Positions 50,472-59,633 of a stretch of 64,000 nucleotides of DNA are shown piece after piece. The first letter of the stretch is position 1. Each line of letters begins with the position of its first letter. The DNA lies in NCBI GenBank assembly GCA_029558835.1, contig JAKQDH010000178.1, positions 1 through 64,000 of the forward strand. The letters are read 5' to 3'. The translations under genes and the position numbers were made by a program. The stretch comes from Planctomycetota bacterium (GTDB taxonomy: Bacteria; Planctomycetota; Phycisphaerae; UBA1845). The notes beneath the pieces were generated by a model. The model did no database searches and was not told the origin of the DNA. It saw nothing but the letters and a program-made list of their open reading frames with translations.

Positions 50472-53400
50472 CTACGCGCCGCCGGTGAAGGCCGCCTGGA
50501 ATGCCGCCACATCGACCAAGTCGACGTCACCGTCCTCGTCGAAGTCGGCGTCGGCGCAGCCCTCTGGATACGCCACGCCGGGGCCGCTCAGGCAGTCGGC
50601 AAACAAAACAAAGTCGTTCACGTCCACGTCACCATCACCGTCCAGGTCGCCCGGTGTGGTGCTCGGCGCCAGGGCCCAGATTTCGACGTCGTCCAGGTTC
50701 CAGCCGGGATACGTGACGGAGACGTTGGTGGGCCCCATGGCCCAACGCACGTACACCGTCGGTTGTCCGTCGGCCACGGCCGAGATGTCGAAACTGTGCA
50801 GCGACCAGGCGGACTCGCTGATCGCAACTCCCGTGTGCTCCCAGATGGTCGTCCAGTTCGCTGCGTCGTTGGATACCTCGATGCAAGCGTGGTCGAACCA
50901 GGCGGTGTCGAGCCCCAGCCAGCGGCGGAAGCGCAGCTCCGTGGCCCCCAGTTGCGAGCAGTCGATGGCGGTCGTAGTCAGGTACGTCGCCGGCAGGTTG
51001 TTCTGGTAGTCACCGGCGAGGTTGTACCCGTACACGTTGGCACCGGTGTAGCCGGCGGCCGGGTCGTGATTGTGGCTACCCTGGCCGAGGGGCAGGCCGA
51101 ACTGCCAGGAGCCCTCGGTGGTCCAGCCCGGGTCCTCGTTCATAGGGAAGTTGTAGATCAGGCGCGGCTCGCTCACGTAGACGGTGGCCACGGCGACGTT
51201 GGAGTCGCCGCCGTCGAACGGGACGCCGCCGTCGTTCACCTTGTAGTTGAAGACGTCGGCGCCGCCGAAGCCGGTGTCGGGGACATAATCAGCGCGGCTA
51301 CCGTGATTCGCCAGCGTGTACGGCACGGTCGTAATGCCTCCCGCCTCCGGATCGCTCAGCACGCCGCCGAAGGGCAGGGTCAGAATGATATAGTCGAGGG
51401 CGCCCGGCGGATCAGGTAGCCCGTCATCCTCCCCGTGCAGATCAACCGTCACGGCGGTGTTGAGGGCCGTGGCGACGGTCACATCATACGCCCGGGGCGG
51501 CGCCGGCTGGCAGCCCAGGCGGGCGAAGATGGTCTCCTCGAAGTCCGGCGGGATGCCCGCGCCCGCCGAGAGGCCCACGATTCCCCAGGAGGCGCCGATG
51601 CCCAGGAAGCTCACGCGGATGCGTCCATCGAAGAACATCTCCATTTGGAACGTGCTGGGACCACCCCCGAAGAACCACCACTCCCAGACCTCGTCGTAGG
51701 TGACCACGACGCGATCGTCGAGTTGCTTCCAACTGATGTTGGGGTCCATCGCGTTGGGTTCCAGGTCATCGCTCACGCCGGTGATGCGCGGCAGGCTGAA
51801 GTGGTTGGTCAGCGACATGTAGCCGGCGAAATCTCCGGCGGTGAAGCTGACGTAGCCGTTACTGGAAATGAAGAACGTGTCATAGCTCACGCCGTACAGC
51901 CAGACCCGCTTGCCGTTGCGGATGTTGATCTGCTGGTAATCCTGGTCGCCGAGAACGAGCGGCGTCCCGCCGGCCGGATCGACCGGCAGGGCCGTGATCG
52001 GCGCGACGCAGACGGTGTAGAAGTCCGCGGAGCCGTTGGGTTGGTAAGTCACGCTGCGGTAGGTGACATCAAAGTACTCCAGCCACCCGTACTCGTGGGT
52101 GAAGTAGTCCGGCACCGGCTCGCGCACGTGGATGACGACCGTCCCCGTGCCGGAGTCGCCGCCCGTCGGGGGACTGCCCCCGTCGTCAGCCAGGAAGGTG
52201 AAGCCGTCCTGGCCGAGGAAGCCGTCGGCGGGAGTGTACGTAACTTCGTTGCCGCCGTCCGCTAGTGTGTACGGCAGGTCGGCCGGCGTGATCACGTGGT
52301 CGTTGCCGGCGTCGCGGAGTTCGTAGGTCGGCAGGGCGGTCACGGTATACAGCAAGGCGCCGGGCGGATCGGGCAGGCCGTCGTCATCGCCTCCCAGCGC
52401 GAGGGTCAACGGCGTATCGGGCAGCGTGTCATGCTCGCCGCCGTGTACGTACGGCGGTCGCGGTCCGCAGGCGGCCGCGGCCGAGAGGTCCGTGGGCAGA
52501 AAATCCGGCGACAGCCCGGCGCCGCTGGACACACCGGCCAGACCGTCGAGAGCGTCGATGCCCAGATAGCTGACCCGGAGGCGCCCGTCGAAGAACAACT
52601 CGATCTGGAACGTGTTGTAGTCGCCGGAGCCGTATTGCGGCACGTCCTCCCAGGTGACGGCCACCCGGTCGGCAAGCTGCTTCCAGCTTACGCACCCGCC
52701 CCCCGGGACGAGGTCGTCGTACAGCGCGGCCACCCGCGGCTTGGCGAAGTGCTCGGCCAGTGTCTCGCTCTGGTCGGTATCGCCGCTGCCGAAGGTGATG
52801 TAGCCGTTGCCGCCGACGAAGAAGGTGTTGTAAGTGACGCCGTACAGGGAGACGGTCACCCCGCCGTCGAGGGTGATCTGTTCATAGTCGTCGTCGGCGA
52901 GCGTCAACTCGGCCCCGCCGGTCGGGTCCACGGGCAACAGGCCGATGGGCGTGCCGCAGGCGGCGTAGAAATCCGGCGAGCCGTTCGGGGCCCAGAGAAT
53001 GGAGGAGTACCCCAGATCATTGTTGCTGCCGAACTGTTCGGTGAAGAAGTCCGGCACGTCCGGCGTCATGAAGCTGTAACACGCGCCACCGGCGTCGTCG
53101 AGGGTGGGGTTGCCCGCGACGTCCATGGCCGTCACGGCATAGTAATACAGCGTATCATCGTGCAGCCCCGCCAGACGCACGCTGTGGCTGGTGTGGTAGC
53201 CGCTGGCACACGTCTCCTGCGTCAGCAACTCGCAATCCGTCCCGTAGAGGACGCAGGCCCGCGCCGGCTCGTCGGTCTGGAGCGTGATCGTGGCCGCCCG
53301 CGGCAGCACCTCGGCCGCCTGGACGGCGAACACCAGCGGCGCCACGCAATCGACGGGAGCGACCGTGGTAACAACCACATTGACGCCCCCCAGGCCGTCG

Positions 53401-55802
53401 TCGGCGTCGATATACGTAGCCGTCACGGTATCGCCTGGGGCGACCAGCAGCACCCCACTGCCGTCCGTCGCGCTGAGGGATACGGTCCCCACAAACGCGG
53501 CCGTGGCCGGACCGGTCTCGGTCAGCAGCACGGTCTCGCCGAGCGGCTCGGACGTGGAAGCGATGGTCACCAGGACCGTCTCCGTCAGCAACGGATCGGT
53601 ATTCAGGTCACAGTCCACCACGTTGACACCGGCCGCCCCTTCACAAGGGTAGGCCGTGCGGTCAAGAGTGATGAGCCCTTGCCGCGAGCACGTCACCAGC
53701 GTTGGCGACGCGCAGAGCGAGAACGCCTGGGGTCCCTCGGGCACACTGTAGCCGTATACCTCGACGCGGTAGGCGCCGGGGGACGGATCGTCGATCACCA
53801 CCTGCTCGATGTTGTTGAGGTGGTCCGCCTGGGTGCGGCTGGCCGGAGCCCCGGGGTCGGTGGGGTTCAGCGTCCAGGGGTAGTATACGTTGTTGACGGC
53901 GTCGTAGACGCGCAGGTCGAGGTCATTCACCAGCGCGGGGCTGACGTTCGGCGTACCGGGCACGTCGTCCCAGGCCAGCGTCACCTTCAACTGAAGGTCG
54001 CCCGGCTGAACGACCACCAGGACCTGCACCAGATCATCCTGCTCCGCCTGGTCCTCGAGAAACTGCCCGCTCCGCAGGAAGTCGATGGCGGGCTGGATGC
54101 GGACGGAGCCGTAACCGCTCTGGTAGTCGGGGCCCGGGTTCATGATGTCGGCGGCCGTGTGGGCGAGCAGGATCTTCAGCGTGGAGTTGCGCGGATCGGG
54201 CTCACCGGGGAACCGGTTGCGGAAGTCCTCCAGCAGCAAGGCACTCAAGCCGCAGACGGTGGGCGAGGCCATCGAAGTGCCGCAGTACGTGGTGTAACCC
54301 CCGCCGGCCGCGCAGGACGTGACCCCCATGTCGTCGCTGGTCTGGCAGCCCGGCGCGGACACGTCGGGTTTCAGCCGGCCGTCGTCGGTGGGGCCCCAGC
54401 TCGTGAAATACGTGACCGTATCATCGTTGGAGTTCAAGGCGCCGACCGTGATGTGGTTCTTGGCGCCGGCCGGCGGCGCGATACTGTAATAGGCGCCGTA
54501 GCCCTCGACGTCGCAACGGCCGGCGACGCGCTCATTGCCGTTGGCCCAGACGACCCGGAAGGGCGCCGCAAACAGCGGGTTGCCGCCGTCGCCGCGGACG
54601 ATGGTGTCAATCACCGTGTCGGTCACGCCGTAGTCGCCCTGCCACTCGCAGTCGAAGTTGTTGCGTTCGACGTTGCTGCCGATCGAGTTATTGGCGACGT
54701 CGGCCCCGTACAGGTTGATCGCCTCGGCGTAATCGTGTTCGAGGTCACCGGGATCGGTGTAGAGGAAGCCGGCGTGCAGGCCCCCTTCCTGCTCGAAGCC
54801 GTAGGACTCAATAATGACTCCGGGCGCCATGCCGCGGTAGGCGCCGCCGCTGGCAATCCCCGTCCCCCCGACGGTTCCCGAAACGTGCGTGGCGTGATGG
54901 ATCTGCCCGCTCGCGTCCCGCGCGTGGACACGGTCCACCAGGTCGGGATGCGTCGGGTCCGCGGTGCCTCCGTCGTAGACGAGCACGGTTACGCCGGCGC
55001 CGGTCAGCTCATACGGCGGCGCCTGCACGACGTCGGCACCCGTGCGCAGGCGGTTGTCGTTGTTGACCTCGCCCAGCTTCGGCAGCGGCGGCTCGAGCCA
55101 CTGGACGACGTCCTCGGCCGCCAGGGTGGCCACGTTCGCCAGCGGCAGTTCGATGACCAGTCCGTTCACCGAACGAAGGGAGGAGCGAATGACCGCACCA
55201 TGGCCCAGGCAGACCTGGGCCCCGTCCGGCTCGAGCACCACGTCCCGGTGGAACAGCACGTAGGCCGCCACGATCACTTCCTTGCCGCTCGCCGCCGGGT
55301 CGCCGTCCTTCGCGGAGGGTACGATCGCCCACTCGGGTATCTCGCCGCGCCCATACGCCGGGTGGAGCTTCCACTCAGGTCGCACCATCTGGGCATCGCG
55401 CAGGGTCGGCACGGACGCCAGCGCCGCCGCATCCAGCGGCGCGCCGGGCAACGCTGCGAAGAAGGCATTGTCACCTACGTAGTTGAGCAGGCGCAGTCCG
55501 GCCGACTCGACCTGCCGGCGCGACGCGGCGTCCAGCGGCTCGTCGAACTGCACGACCAGATGGCGGACGCCGGCGTCCCGCATAACGCTGACGGACGCGG
55601 CAACCTCGGTCGGCGTTCGATGGGTCGTGGCCAACTCACCGGTGCGCCAGGCGATCGCACCCCGGCTGACCGCGCGCTCCGGGGCGGGGCCGGCCGCCCA
55701 CGCCGGGCATGCAGAAGTCCCTACTACCGCGAGCACCACCCACCCCACACGCGGGCCTCTTTTCGTGCGCCCCATCCCAGGCTTGCTATTGCGGACGAAC
55801 AT
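50472..55802 (-). CDS. giant subtilisin-family (S8) serine protease with duplicated modules and dockerin-like tail
   Basis: At 1776 residues this is the largest gene in the window. It has a signal peptide (WVVLAVVGTSACPAWAA) and a propeptide region (about 40-245). The S8 domain has Asp277 in VLVYDGGTADPTHPDL, His306 in HHATHVSGTVGG, oxyanion Asn421 in VVWANGNER and Ser510 in YCGTSMASPTV. A P-domain-like segment (about 585-700), two beta domains (700-910), then two copies of a ~310-residue module follow: unit one 917-1228 and unit two 1231-1545. Each unit begins PDFFTEQF/PDYFTHEY and contains GYITFGSGD/GYVSFTAGD, FFDGRLRVSYLGI/FFDGRIRVSFLGI and DDGLPDPPGAL. A jelly-roll (1549-1712) and a dockerin-like tail with DLDGDGDVDVNDFVLFADCL and FDEDGDVDLVDVAAFQAAF close it. 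ATG 55802 overlaps the end of the upstream phosphatase gene by 17 bases. Confidence 0.93.
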   Translation of the reverse strand: MFVRNSKPGMGRTKRGPRVGWVVLAVVGTSACPAWAAGPAPERAVSRGAIAWRTGELATTHRTPTEVAASVSVMRDAGVRHLVVQFDEPLDAASRRQVESAGLRLLNYVGDNAFFAALPGAPLDAAALASVPTLRDAQMVRPEWKLHPAYGRGEIPEWAIVPSAKDGDPAASGKEVIVAAYVLFHRDVVLEPDGAQVCLGHGAVIRSSLRSVNGLVIELPLANVATLAAEDVVQWLEPPLPKLGEVNNDNRLRTGADVVQAPPYELTGAGVTVLVYDGGTADPTHPDLVDRVHARDASGQIHHATHVSGTVGGTGIASGGAYRGMAPGVIIESYGFEQEGGLHAGFLYTDPGDLEHDYAEAINLYGADVANNSIGSNVERNNFDCEWQGDYGVTDTVIDTIVRGDGGNPLFAAPFRVVWANGNERVAGRCDVEGYGAYYSIAPPAGAKNHITVGALNSNDDTVTYFTSWGPTDDGRLKPDVSAPGCQTSDDMGVTSCAAGGGYTTYCGTSMASPTVCGLSALLLEDFRNRFPGEPDPRNSTLKILLAHTAADIMNPGPDYQSGYGSVRIQPAIDFLRSGQFLEDQAEQDDLVQVLVVVQPGDLQLKVTLAWDDVPGTPNVSPALVNDLDLRVYDAVNNVYYPWTLNPTDPGAPASRTQADHLNNIEQVVIDDPSPGAYRVEVYGYSVPEGPQAFSLCASPTLVTCSRQGLITLDRTAYPCEGAAGVNVVDCDLNTDPLLTETVLVTIASTSEPLGETVLLTETGPATAAFVGTVSLSATDGSGVLLVAPGDTVTATYIDADDGLGGVNVVVTTVAPVDCVAPLVFAVQAAEVLPRAATITLQTDEPARACVLYGTDCELLTQETCASGYHTSHSVRLAGLHDDTLYYYAVTAMDVAGNPTLDDAGGACYSFMTPDVPDFFTEQFGSNNDLGYSSILWAPNGSPDFYAACGTPIGLLPVDPTGGAELTLADDDYEQITLDGGVTVSLYGVTYNTFFVGGNGYITFGSGDTDQSETLAEHFAKPRVAALYDDLVPGGGCVSWKQLADRVAVTWEDVPQYGSGDYNTFQIELFFDGRLRVSYLGIDALDGLAGVSSGAGLSPDFLPTDLSAAAACGPRPPYVHGGEHDTLPDTPLTLALGGDDDGLPDPPGALLYTVTALPTYELRDAGNDHVITPADLPYTLADGGNEVTYTPADGFLGQDGFTFLADDGGSPPTGGDSGTGTVVIHVREPVPDYFTHEYGWLEYFDVTYRSVTYQPNGSADFYTVCVAPITALPVDPAGGTPLVLGDQDYQQINIRNGKRVWLYGVSYDTFFISSNGYVSFTAGDFAGYMSLTNHFSLPRITGVSDDLEPNAMDPNISWKQLDDRVVVTYDEVWEWWFFGGGPSTFQMEMFFDGRIRVSFLGIGASWGIVGLSAGAGIPPDFEETIFARLGCQPAPPRAYDVTVATALNTAVTVDLHGEDDGLPDPPGALDYIILTLPFGGVLSDPEAGGITTVPYTLANHGSRADYVPDTGFGGADVFNYKVNDGGVPFDGGDSNVAVATVYVSEPRLIYNFPMNEDPGWTTEGSWQFGLPLGQGSHNHDPAAGYTGANVYGYNLAGDYQNNLPATYLTTTAIDCSQLGATELRFRRWLGLDTAWFDHACIEVSNDAANWTTIWEHTGVAISESAWSLHSFDISAVADGQPTVYVRWAMGPTNVSVTYPGWNLDDVEIWALAPSTTPGDLDGDGDVDVNDFVLFADCLSGPGVAYPEGCADADFDEDGDVDLVDVAAFQAAFTGGA

Positions 55803-57858
55803 GATTGGGTTCCTCTGGACTTCTCGGTCCTACGCCTTCCCCGGGTAACGCCGTGGCGTCCCCCGTTCCCCCTGCCCGCGCGCGGCGGCGGGCGGCGAAA
55901 AGCTCAAGCGCCGCGGCGCGGTGCTTTCCCGCCTGCTCCGGATCCTTCTTGACTTGCCGGTAGAGTCGTGCCAGGCAACGGTGTGGAAATGGATGACTCG
56001 GGTTCTGCTCGAGCGCCACTTCGAACGCCCGAATGGCCCAGTCGAACTGCCCCGCCTCGGCCAGGGCCAGACCGAGGTTGATGTGCGTCTGCGGCCGCTG
56101 ATGCAGCAGCGCGATCGACTGCATGTGCTCGTGTACGGCCTCCGCGGGGCGATGCTGCGCGCGGTAGGCCATGCCCAGCCCGTCATGCGCCTCGGCATTG
56201 TCGGGGTCGATCTGCAGCACCTTACGGAACGCCTGTTCTGCCTTACGCCAGTATCGCCGGCGCAGGTAGACCATGCCAATCTGGCATTGCAGTTCCGCCC
56301 AGCCCGGCTCGGCCTGCTCCGCCTGCAGCAGGTACTTCAGTGCCGCCGCCGGGTCGCCGCGGCGGAAGCAGACCAGCCCGAGATAGTAGTTGGCCAGGGG
56401 CGCATCCGCGTCGTCGGTCAACACGTCCTTGACCGCGCGCTCGACTTCCTCCAACTGTCCCATCTGGAGACGACAGCCCGCGATCATGATCCTGGCACCT
56501 TTGTCGTCGGGCTGGCGGGCCAGCACCTGCTCGAGTTGTTCGATCGCCAGCCGTGGTCGGCCGGTGCTCGCGTAAATCTGCGCCAGGTTCCGGGCGCGAT
56601 CCAGGGCCGCCCCTGCCGTCGAGTCATCCTGGAGGTAGCCCAAAGCCATCAGCCGGGCCAGCACTTCCCGGGCAACCCACGGGTCGTCCGGGGCGCCGGG
56701 CGACGCACCCTCCTTCCTGACGCCCTCATAGGTGTCGATTTCCGCGATCTCCAGGCTGTCGGCGGTGAAGATCTGCCGCAGCGGCTTGCCGTCCATGTCC
56801 CGCGCCACCGGTCGCCCGAGCAGCGCCAGTACCGTCGGCGCCACATCCAGCAGCGAGGCGCCGTACACCCGCTGGTCCTTCTTGATGTGGGGCCCGCGCG
56901 CCGCCAGGACGCCGTAGCGCCGGTGCCACGCCACCGGCCGGCCGCCTTCGATCTTGCTCGAACCCTCCGGCCGGAGGTGATCGCTGTGAAAACCGTGGTC
57001 GCTGACGATGATGACCGTGGCGTCCTCGCCGGCCAGTTGCATCAGCCGGCCCAGCATCAGGTCGTGAAAGCGGTAGCAGCCGGTCATCACGTCCTGGTAG
57101 CGCGCAAACTCCTCGTCGGTCAGATGCGCCGCTTGCGGCGGGTGATACTCCATGAAGGCATGCGCGAAACGATCAATGGCCTCATAGTAGACGGCCAGGA
57201 AGTCCCACGCCTGGGTCTGCATGATCCAGGTGGCGGCCGCCTGCGTCGTCGCGCACTCGGCGAGCAGCACACGCAGCTCCTGCACTTTCTGATCGTGTAG
57301 CGCGTCGAACTCCGCGAGCTTCGGGATGAACGGCGCTACCTGCGCCGGTGTGGTCTGGGCCGGATGCACGCGCAGCGCGGAGATCTCCTCCAGCAGCTCG
57401 GTCGGATGCACGGCTTGCGGAACCGGCGCCCACGGCTTGCCCGGTTCCGTCGTGGCGTGGGCGAACAGGTCGCTGACGATCACGCCGTTGACCGCTTCCG
57501 CCGGGTGCGTGGCCAGCCAACTGACCACCCCGACGCGCAGCCCGGCATCGGAGAGGATGTTCCACAGCGCTTTGCAGTGGCGCGACGAACTGCGTACCGG
57601 GCGGACCTTGCCGGTGGCACCGTCCGGTTCCACAAAGCCGAGAACCTGGTGCTTATCCGCGTACTTGCCGGTGGCGATGGAAGTCCACAGGATCGGGGAG
57701 AGCATCGGCGTGAGGCTGGCGATGTTGCCCATCACGCCTTCATTCACGAACCGCTCCAGATTGGGCAACGCGCCCTGTTCCAGGAGCGGATTGATGACTC
57801 GCCAGTCGGCCCCGTCCCACCCGACGAGCAGCACACGTTGAGCCAGCCGGTCCCCCAC
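55786..57858 (-). CDS. alkaline-phosphatase-superfamily phosphodiesterase/nucleotide pyrophosphatase with TPRs
   Basis: The N-terminal part is a type I phosphodiesterase/nucleotide pyrophosphatase domain. VLLVGWDGADWRVINPLL carries the first metal aspartate, LSPILWTSIATGKYADKHQVLGF the nucleophile threonine region, and VIIVSDHGFHSDH the second metal site. After about 420 residues five or so TPRs follow (LAQIYASTGRPRLAIEQLEQVLARQP, FRKVLQIDPDNAEAHDGLGMAYRAQ, LGLALAEAGQFDWAIRAFEVALEQNP). This domain pair is common in planctomycetes. No signal peptide is seen, so it is probably cytoplasmic; the substrate is unknown. The frame opens at TTG 57894, but that codon lies inside a terminator hairpin. 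GTG 57858 preceded by a G-rich run is more likely, giving 690 residues. The S8 gene overlaps its end. Confidence 0.88.
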   Translation of the reverse strand: MGDRLAQRVLLVGWDGADWRVINPLLEQGALPNLERFVNEGVMGNIASLTPMLSPILWTSIATGKYADKHQVLGFVEPDGATGKVRPVRSSSRHCKALWNILSDAGLRVGVVSWLATHPAEAVNGVIVSDLFAHATTEPGKPWAPVPQAVHPTELLEEISALRVHPAQTTPAQVAPFIPKLAEFDALHDQKVQELRVLLAECATTQAAATWIMQTQAWDFLAVYYEAIDRFAHAFMEYHPPQAAHLTDEEFARYQDVMTGCYRFHDLMLGRLMQLAGEDATVIIVSDHGFHSDHLRPEGSSKIEGGRPVAWHRRYGVLAARGPHIKKDQRVYGASLLDVAPTVLALLGRPVARDMDGKPLRQIFTADSLEIAEIDTYEGVRKEGASPGAPDDPWVAREVLARLMALGYLQDDSTAGAALDRARNLAQIYASTGRPRLAIEQLEQVLARQPDDKGARIMIAGCRLQMGQLEEVERAVKDVLTDDADAPLANYYLGLVCFRRGDPAAALKYLLQAEQAEPGWAELQCQIGMVYLRRRYWRKAEQAFRKVLQIDPDNAEAHDGLGMAYRAQHRPAEAVHEHMQSIALLHQRPQTHINLGLALAEAGQFDWAIRAFEVALEQNPSHPFPHRCLARLYRQVKKDPEQAGKHRAAALELFAARRRARAGGTGDATALPGEGVGPRSPEEPNHVRPQ

Positions 57859-57872
57859 GCACGAGCCCCCCG

Positions 57873-57911
57873 AAAAACCCCGGCGGTTGACCAAGCCGTC
57901 AACCGCCGGGG
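57873..57911 (-). terminator. rho-independent terminator after the PEP-CTERM gene
   Basis: Read on the minus strand, CCCCGGCGGTTGAC and GTCAACCGCCGGGG (arms 57898-57911 and 57878-57891) form a perfect 14-bp stem with a 6-base loop, followed at once by TTTTT. It lies 172 bases past the PEP-CTERM stop and only 15 bases ahead of GTG 57858. Confidence 0.85.
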
Positions 57912-58083
57912 TAGGAATCCCTCACGCGCCTGCGTGCGCGGTCGGGTCGCGCGCTGAGGCGCGCGGCCCAAGTTCCGCGGGTCGGACCGCGATCGCGGCC
58001 GCAGCGGGACGTCTCGGGACCTCATCGCACTGACAGCGGGCGACGGTCCCGACCGCGCTCCCTGCGCTGCCACACGTGTGCGG

Positions 58084-58833
58084 CTAGCGGCGCCGCAGCA
58101 CCGCAGCGGCGCCAAAGGCCAGCAGCGCCAGCGTTCCGGGTTCCGGAATCCCCGCCGGGATCGGCGTATTCAGTTCCGTCTCGTAGCCCCACGCGAAGGC
58201 GGCGAGTTCCCCGGCGGTGCGGATCACGCCGATCCAGCCGTAGTGCCACCCCGCGCCGCCCGCGAGGTTGCTGATGCGCACGCCGAGGTAAGCCGGCGCG
58301 CCTTCCGGGATGAGCGAGAACCCGTTGTTGGGGTCGCGAATCTTTCCCATCGAGCCGCCATAGTACGTGTGGTCCCACAGCGCCGCTGCGTCCGGGACCA
58401 TCTCACCGGCCTCGAAGCCCCACGCGAAGCCGTAGTAGCCGGTGTCGGTCTGAATGTCCGCGTTGGGCGTGCCCTCCCAGAACCAACCCGCCGCCACGAA
58501 ACCCGGGTGCCAGCCGTAGTAGTTCCACTCCAGGGTCCGGCTGAACGACCGGGGGCCGCGAGTGAAGCCGCCATACTCGCCGGGGTAGTTCTGATTGCCC
58601 TGCTGCTCGGGCGGCAGTTGGATGTACAGCGCCTTCCAGTACTCGTACCCCGTTCCCCAGTTGAAGTAGCCCGGCTCCCCCGGCGGAGGGTTGTCAAACC
58701 GAACCGGATCCCCATACGCCTGGGTGCCCGCCGCCAGTGCCGCCCCCGCGGCCAGCGCCCGCGCCGCATGCTTGGTCACCGCCAAGCCCTCCCGACGCGC
58801 CGCGCGCCCCTGACTTCGCCTCTCCTGTGCCAT
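58084..58833 (-). CDS. PEP-CTERM exported protein of unknown function
   Basis: The 249-residue protein has a Tat/Sec-style N-terminus (RRSQGRAARREGLAVTKHAARALAAGAALAAG) and a beta-rich body dense in Trp/Tyr/Gly (GYFNWGTGYEYWKALYIQLP, LEWNYYGWHPGFVAAGWFWEG, WHYGWIGVIR). It ends with the PEP-CTERM sorting signal PEPGTLALLAFGAAAVLRRR: a PEP motif, a hydrophobic helix and a basic tail. PEP-CTERM proteins are cut by exosortase and delivered to the envelope or matrix. No exosortase gene lies in the window. ATG 58833 is chosen because GAGGAGG stands six bases ahead; the frame is open to 58887. The gene is followed by a strong terminator. Confidence 0.87.
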   Translation of the reverse strand: MAQERRSQGRAARREGLAVTKHAARALAAGAALAAGTQAYGDPVRFDNPPPGEPGYFNWGTGYEYWKALYIQLPPEQQGNQNYPGEYGGFTRGPRSFSRTLEWNYYGWHPGFVAAGWFWEGTPNADIQTDTGYYGFAWGFEAGEMVPDAAALWDHTYYGGSMGKIRDPNNGFSLIPEGAPAYLGVRISNLAGGAGWHYGWIGVIRTAGELAAFAWGYETELNTPIPAGIPEPGTLALLAFGAAAVLRRR

Positions 58834-59238
58834 TCCACACCTCCTCTCCAAAGTACCCGCGTTACTTTTCGTGGCGCCAACCCACACCCATACCCGCGTC
58901 GGCCGCGCGTGAGCGACACGAACGTTTCTTCAGGAATAACACGCGCACGCCCCCAGCCTGGCTTCGCACAACCCCACCGCTCGGACCCTGCTACCATCCT
59001 ACCAGGACGCGAACAGCGAAATCAACGTCGTGGCAAAAATGGTGCTGCTCCAGTGCAACTTGACCCCCTGTCCCTGCGAGCGCGCGAACCTCAGATGCAC
59101 AACGAGCGCGGCCGGCGTCGCTGGGGCCGTGACGAACTTGACCTGTTCCGGCGCGCGGGCGGATTTGCGTTGCACGGGTAGAAACCGGATGATGACGTTG
59201 AGGAGCCTACGCCCCTCTGCGACGGGCCCCCGCCGAGC
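58834..59238. other. no gene seen upstream of tRNA-Thr
   Basis: The 405 bases should hold the PEP-CTERM promoter (minus strand) and the tRNA promoter (plus strand), but I cannot pick either with confidence. Frames here are short and shadow-like. Confidence 0.45.
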
Positions 59239-59311
59239 GCCACCGTAGCTCAGTTGGCAGAGCAGCGGTTTTGTAAACCGCAGGTCGTCGGTCCGAGTCC
59301 GACCGGTGGCT
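59239..59311 (+). tRNA. tRNA-Thr, anticodon UGU
   Basis: The 73-base gene folds into a full cloverleaf. The acceptor stem is GCCACCG/CGGTGGC (7 of 7 pairs), the D-stem GCTC/GAGC, the anticodon stem GCGGT/ACCGC with loop TTTGTAA (anticodon TGT), and the T-stem GTCGG/CCGAC with loop TCCGAGT. No CCA is encoded. A tyrosine integrase gene points at its 3' end, marking it as the attachment site of the element to the right. Confidence 0.95.
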
Positions 59312-59633
59312 GTGAGACATTACGCGACATGGACACGCAACCCGCGTCCATCATGGCAGTTACGACAGCCCCGCCCGGAAGCCGATCGTCACCGCTCGTG
59401 CCAACTTGCGACCCGTTCGTACACGTTCTGCCGGAATCTGGTACAAGCGTTGGTACAAGAGAACTGCGGCCGTCCGTACCTGTCGCCAATGCCCGCTGAG
59501 CGTCCGGCTGGTTGATTGGCGGAAGTGCCGGCAGGGCGTCGAGCGCCCCGGCCACGTCGAGTAGCCGCGGGTCCGTGTACGTGTTCATCGTGAGTTCAAG
59601 CGTACTGTGCCGCATCGCCGCCTGTTGCGACAC
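59250..59633 (-). pseudogene. frameshifted C-terminal part of the integrase, with the catalytic tyrosine
   Basis: This frame continues the integrase: AAMRHSTLELTMNTYTDPRLLDVAGALDALP contains the last conserved His/Arg region and the nucleophile tyrosine in NTYTDP. The tail SLVPTLVPDSGRTCTNGSQVGT is typical of planctomycete integrases. The last ~15 codons run antisense into the tRNA-Thr gene, so the coding end overlaps the attachment region. Confidence 0.75.

Noticed and set aside
52296..55952. 1218-codon open frame on the plus strand
   Set aside because: It is antisense to the S8 protease gene with its complete catalytic triad; no domain is visible in the plus-strand translation.
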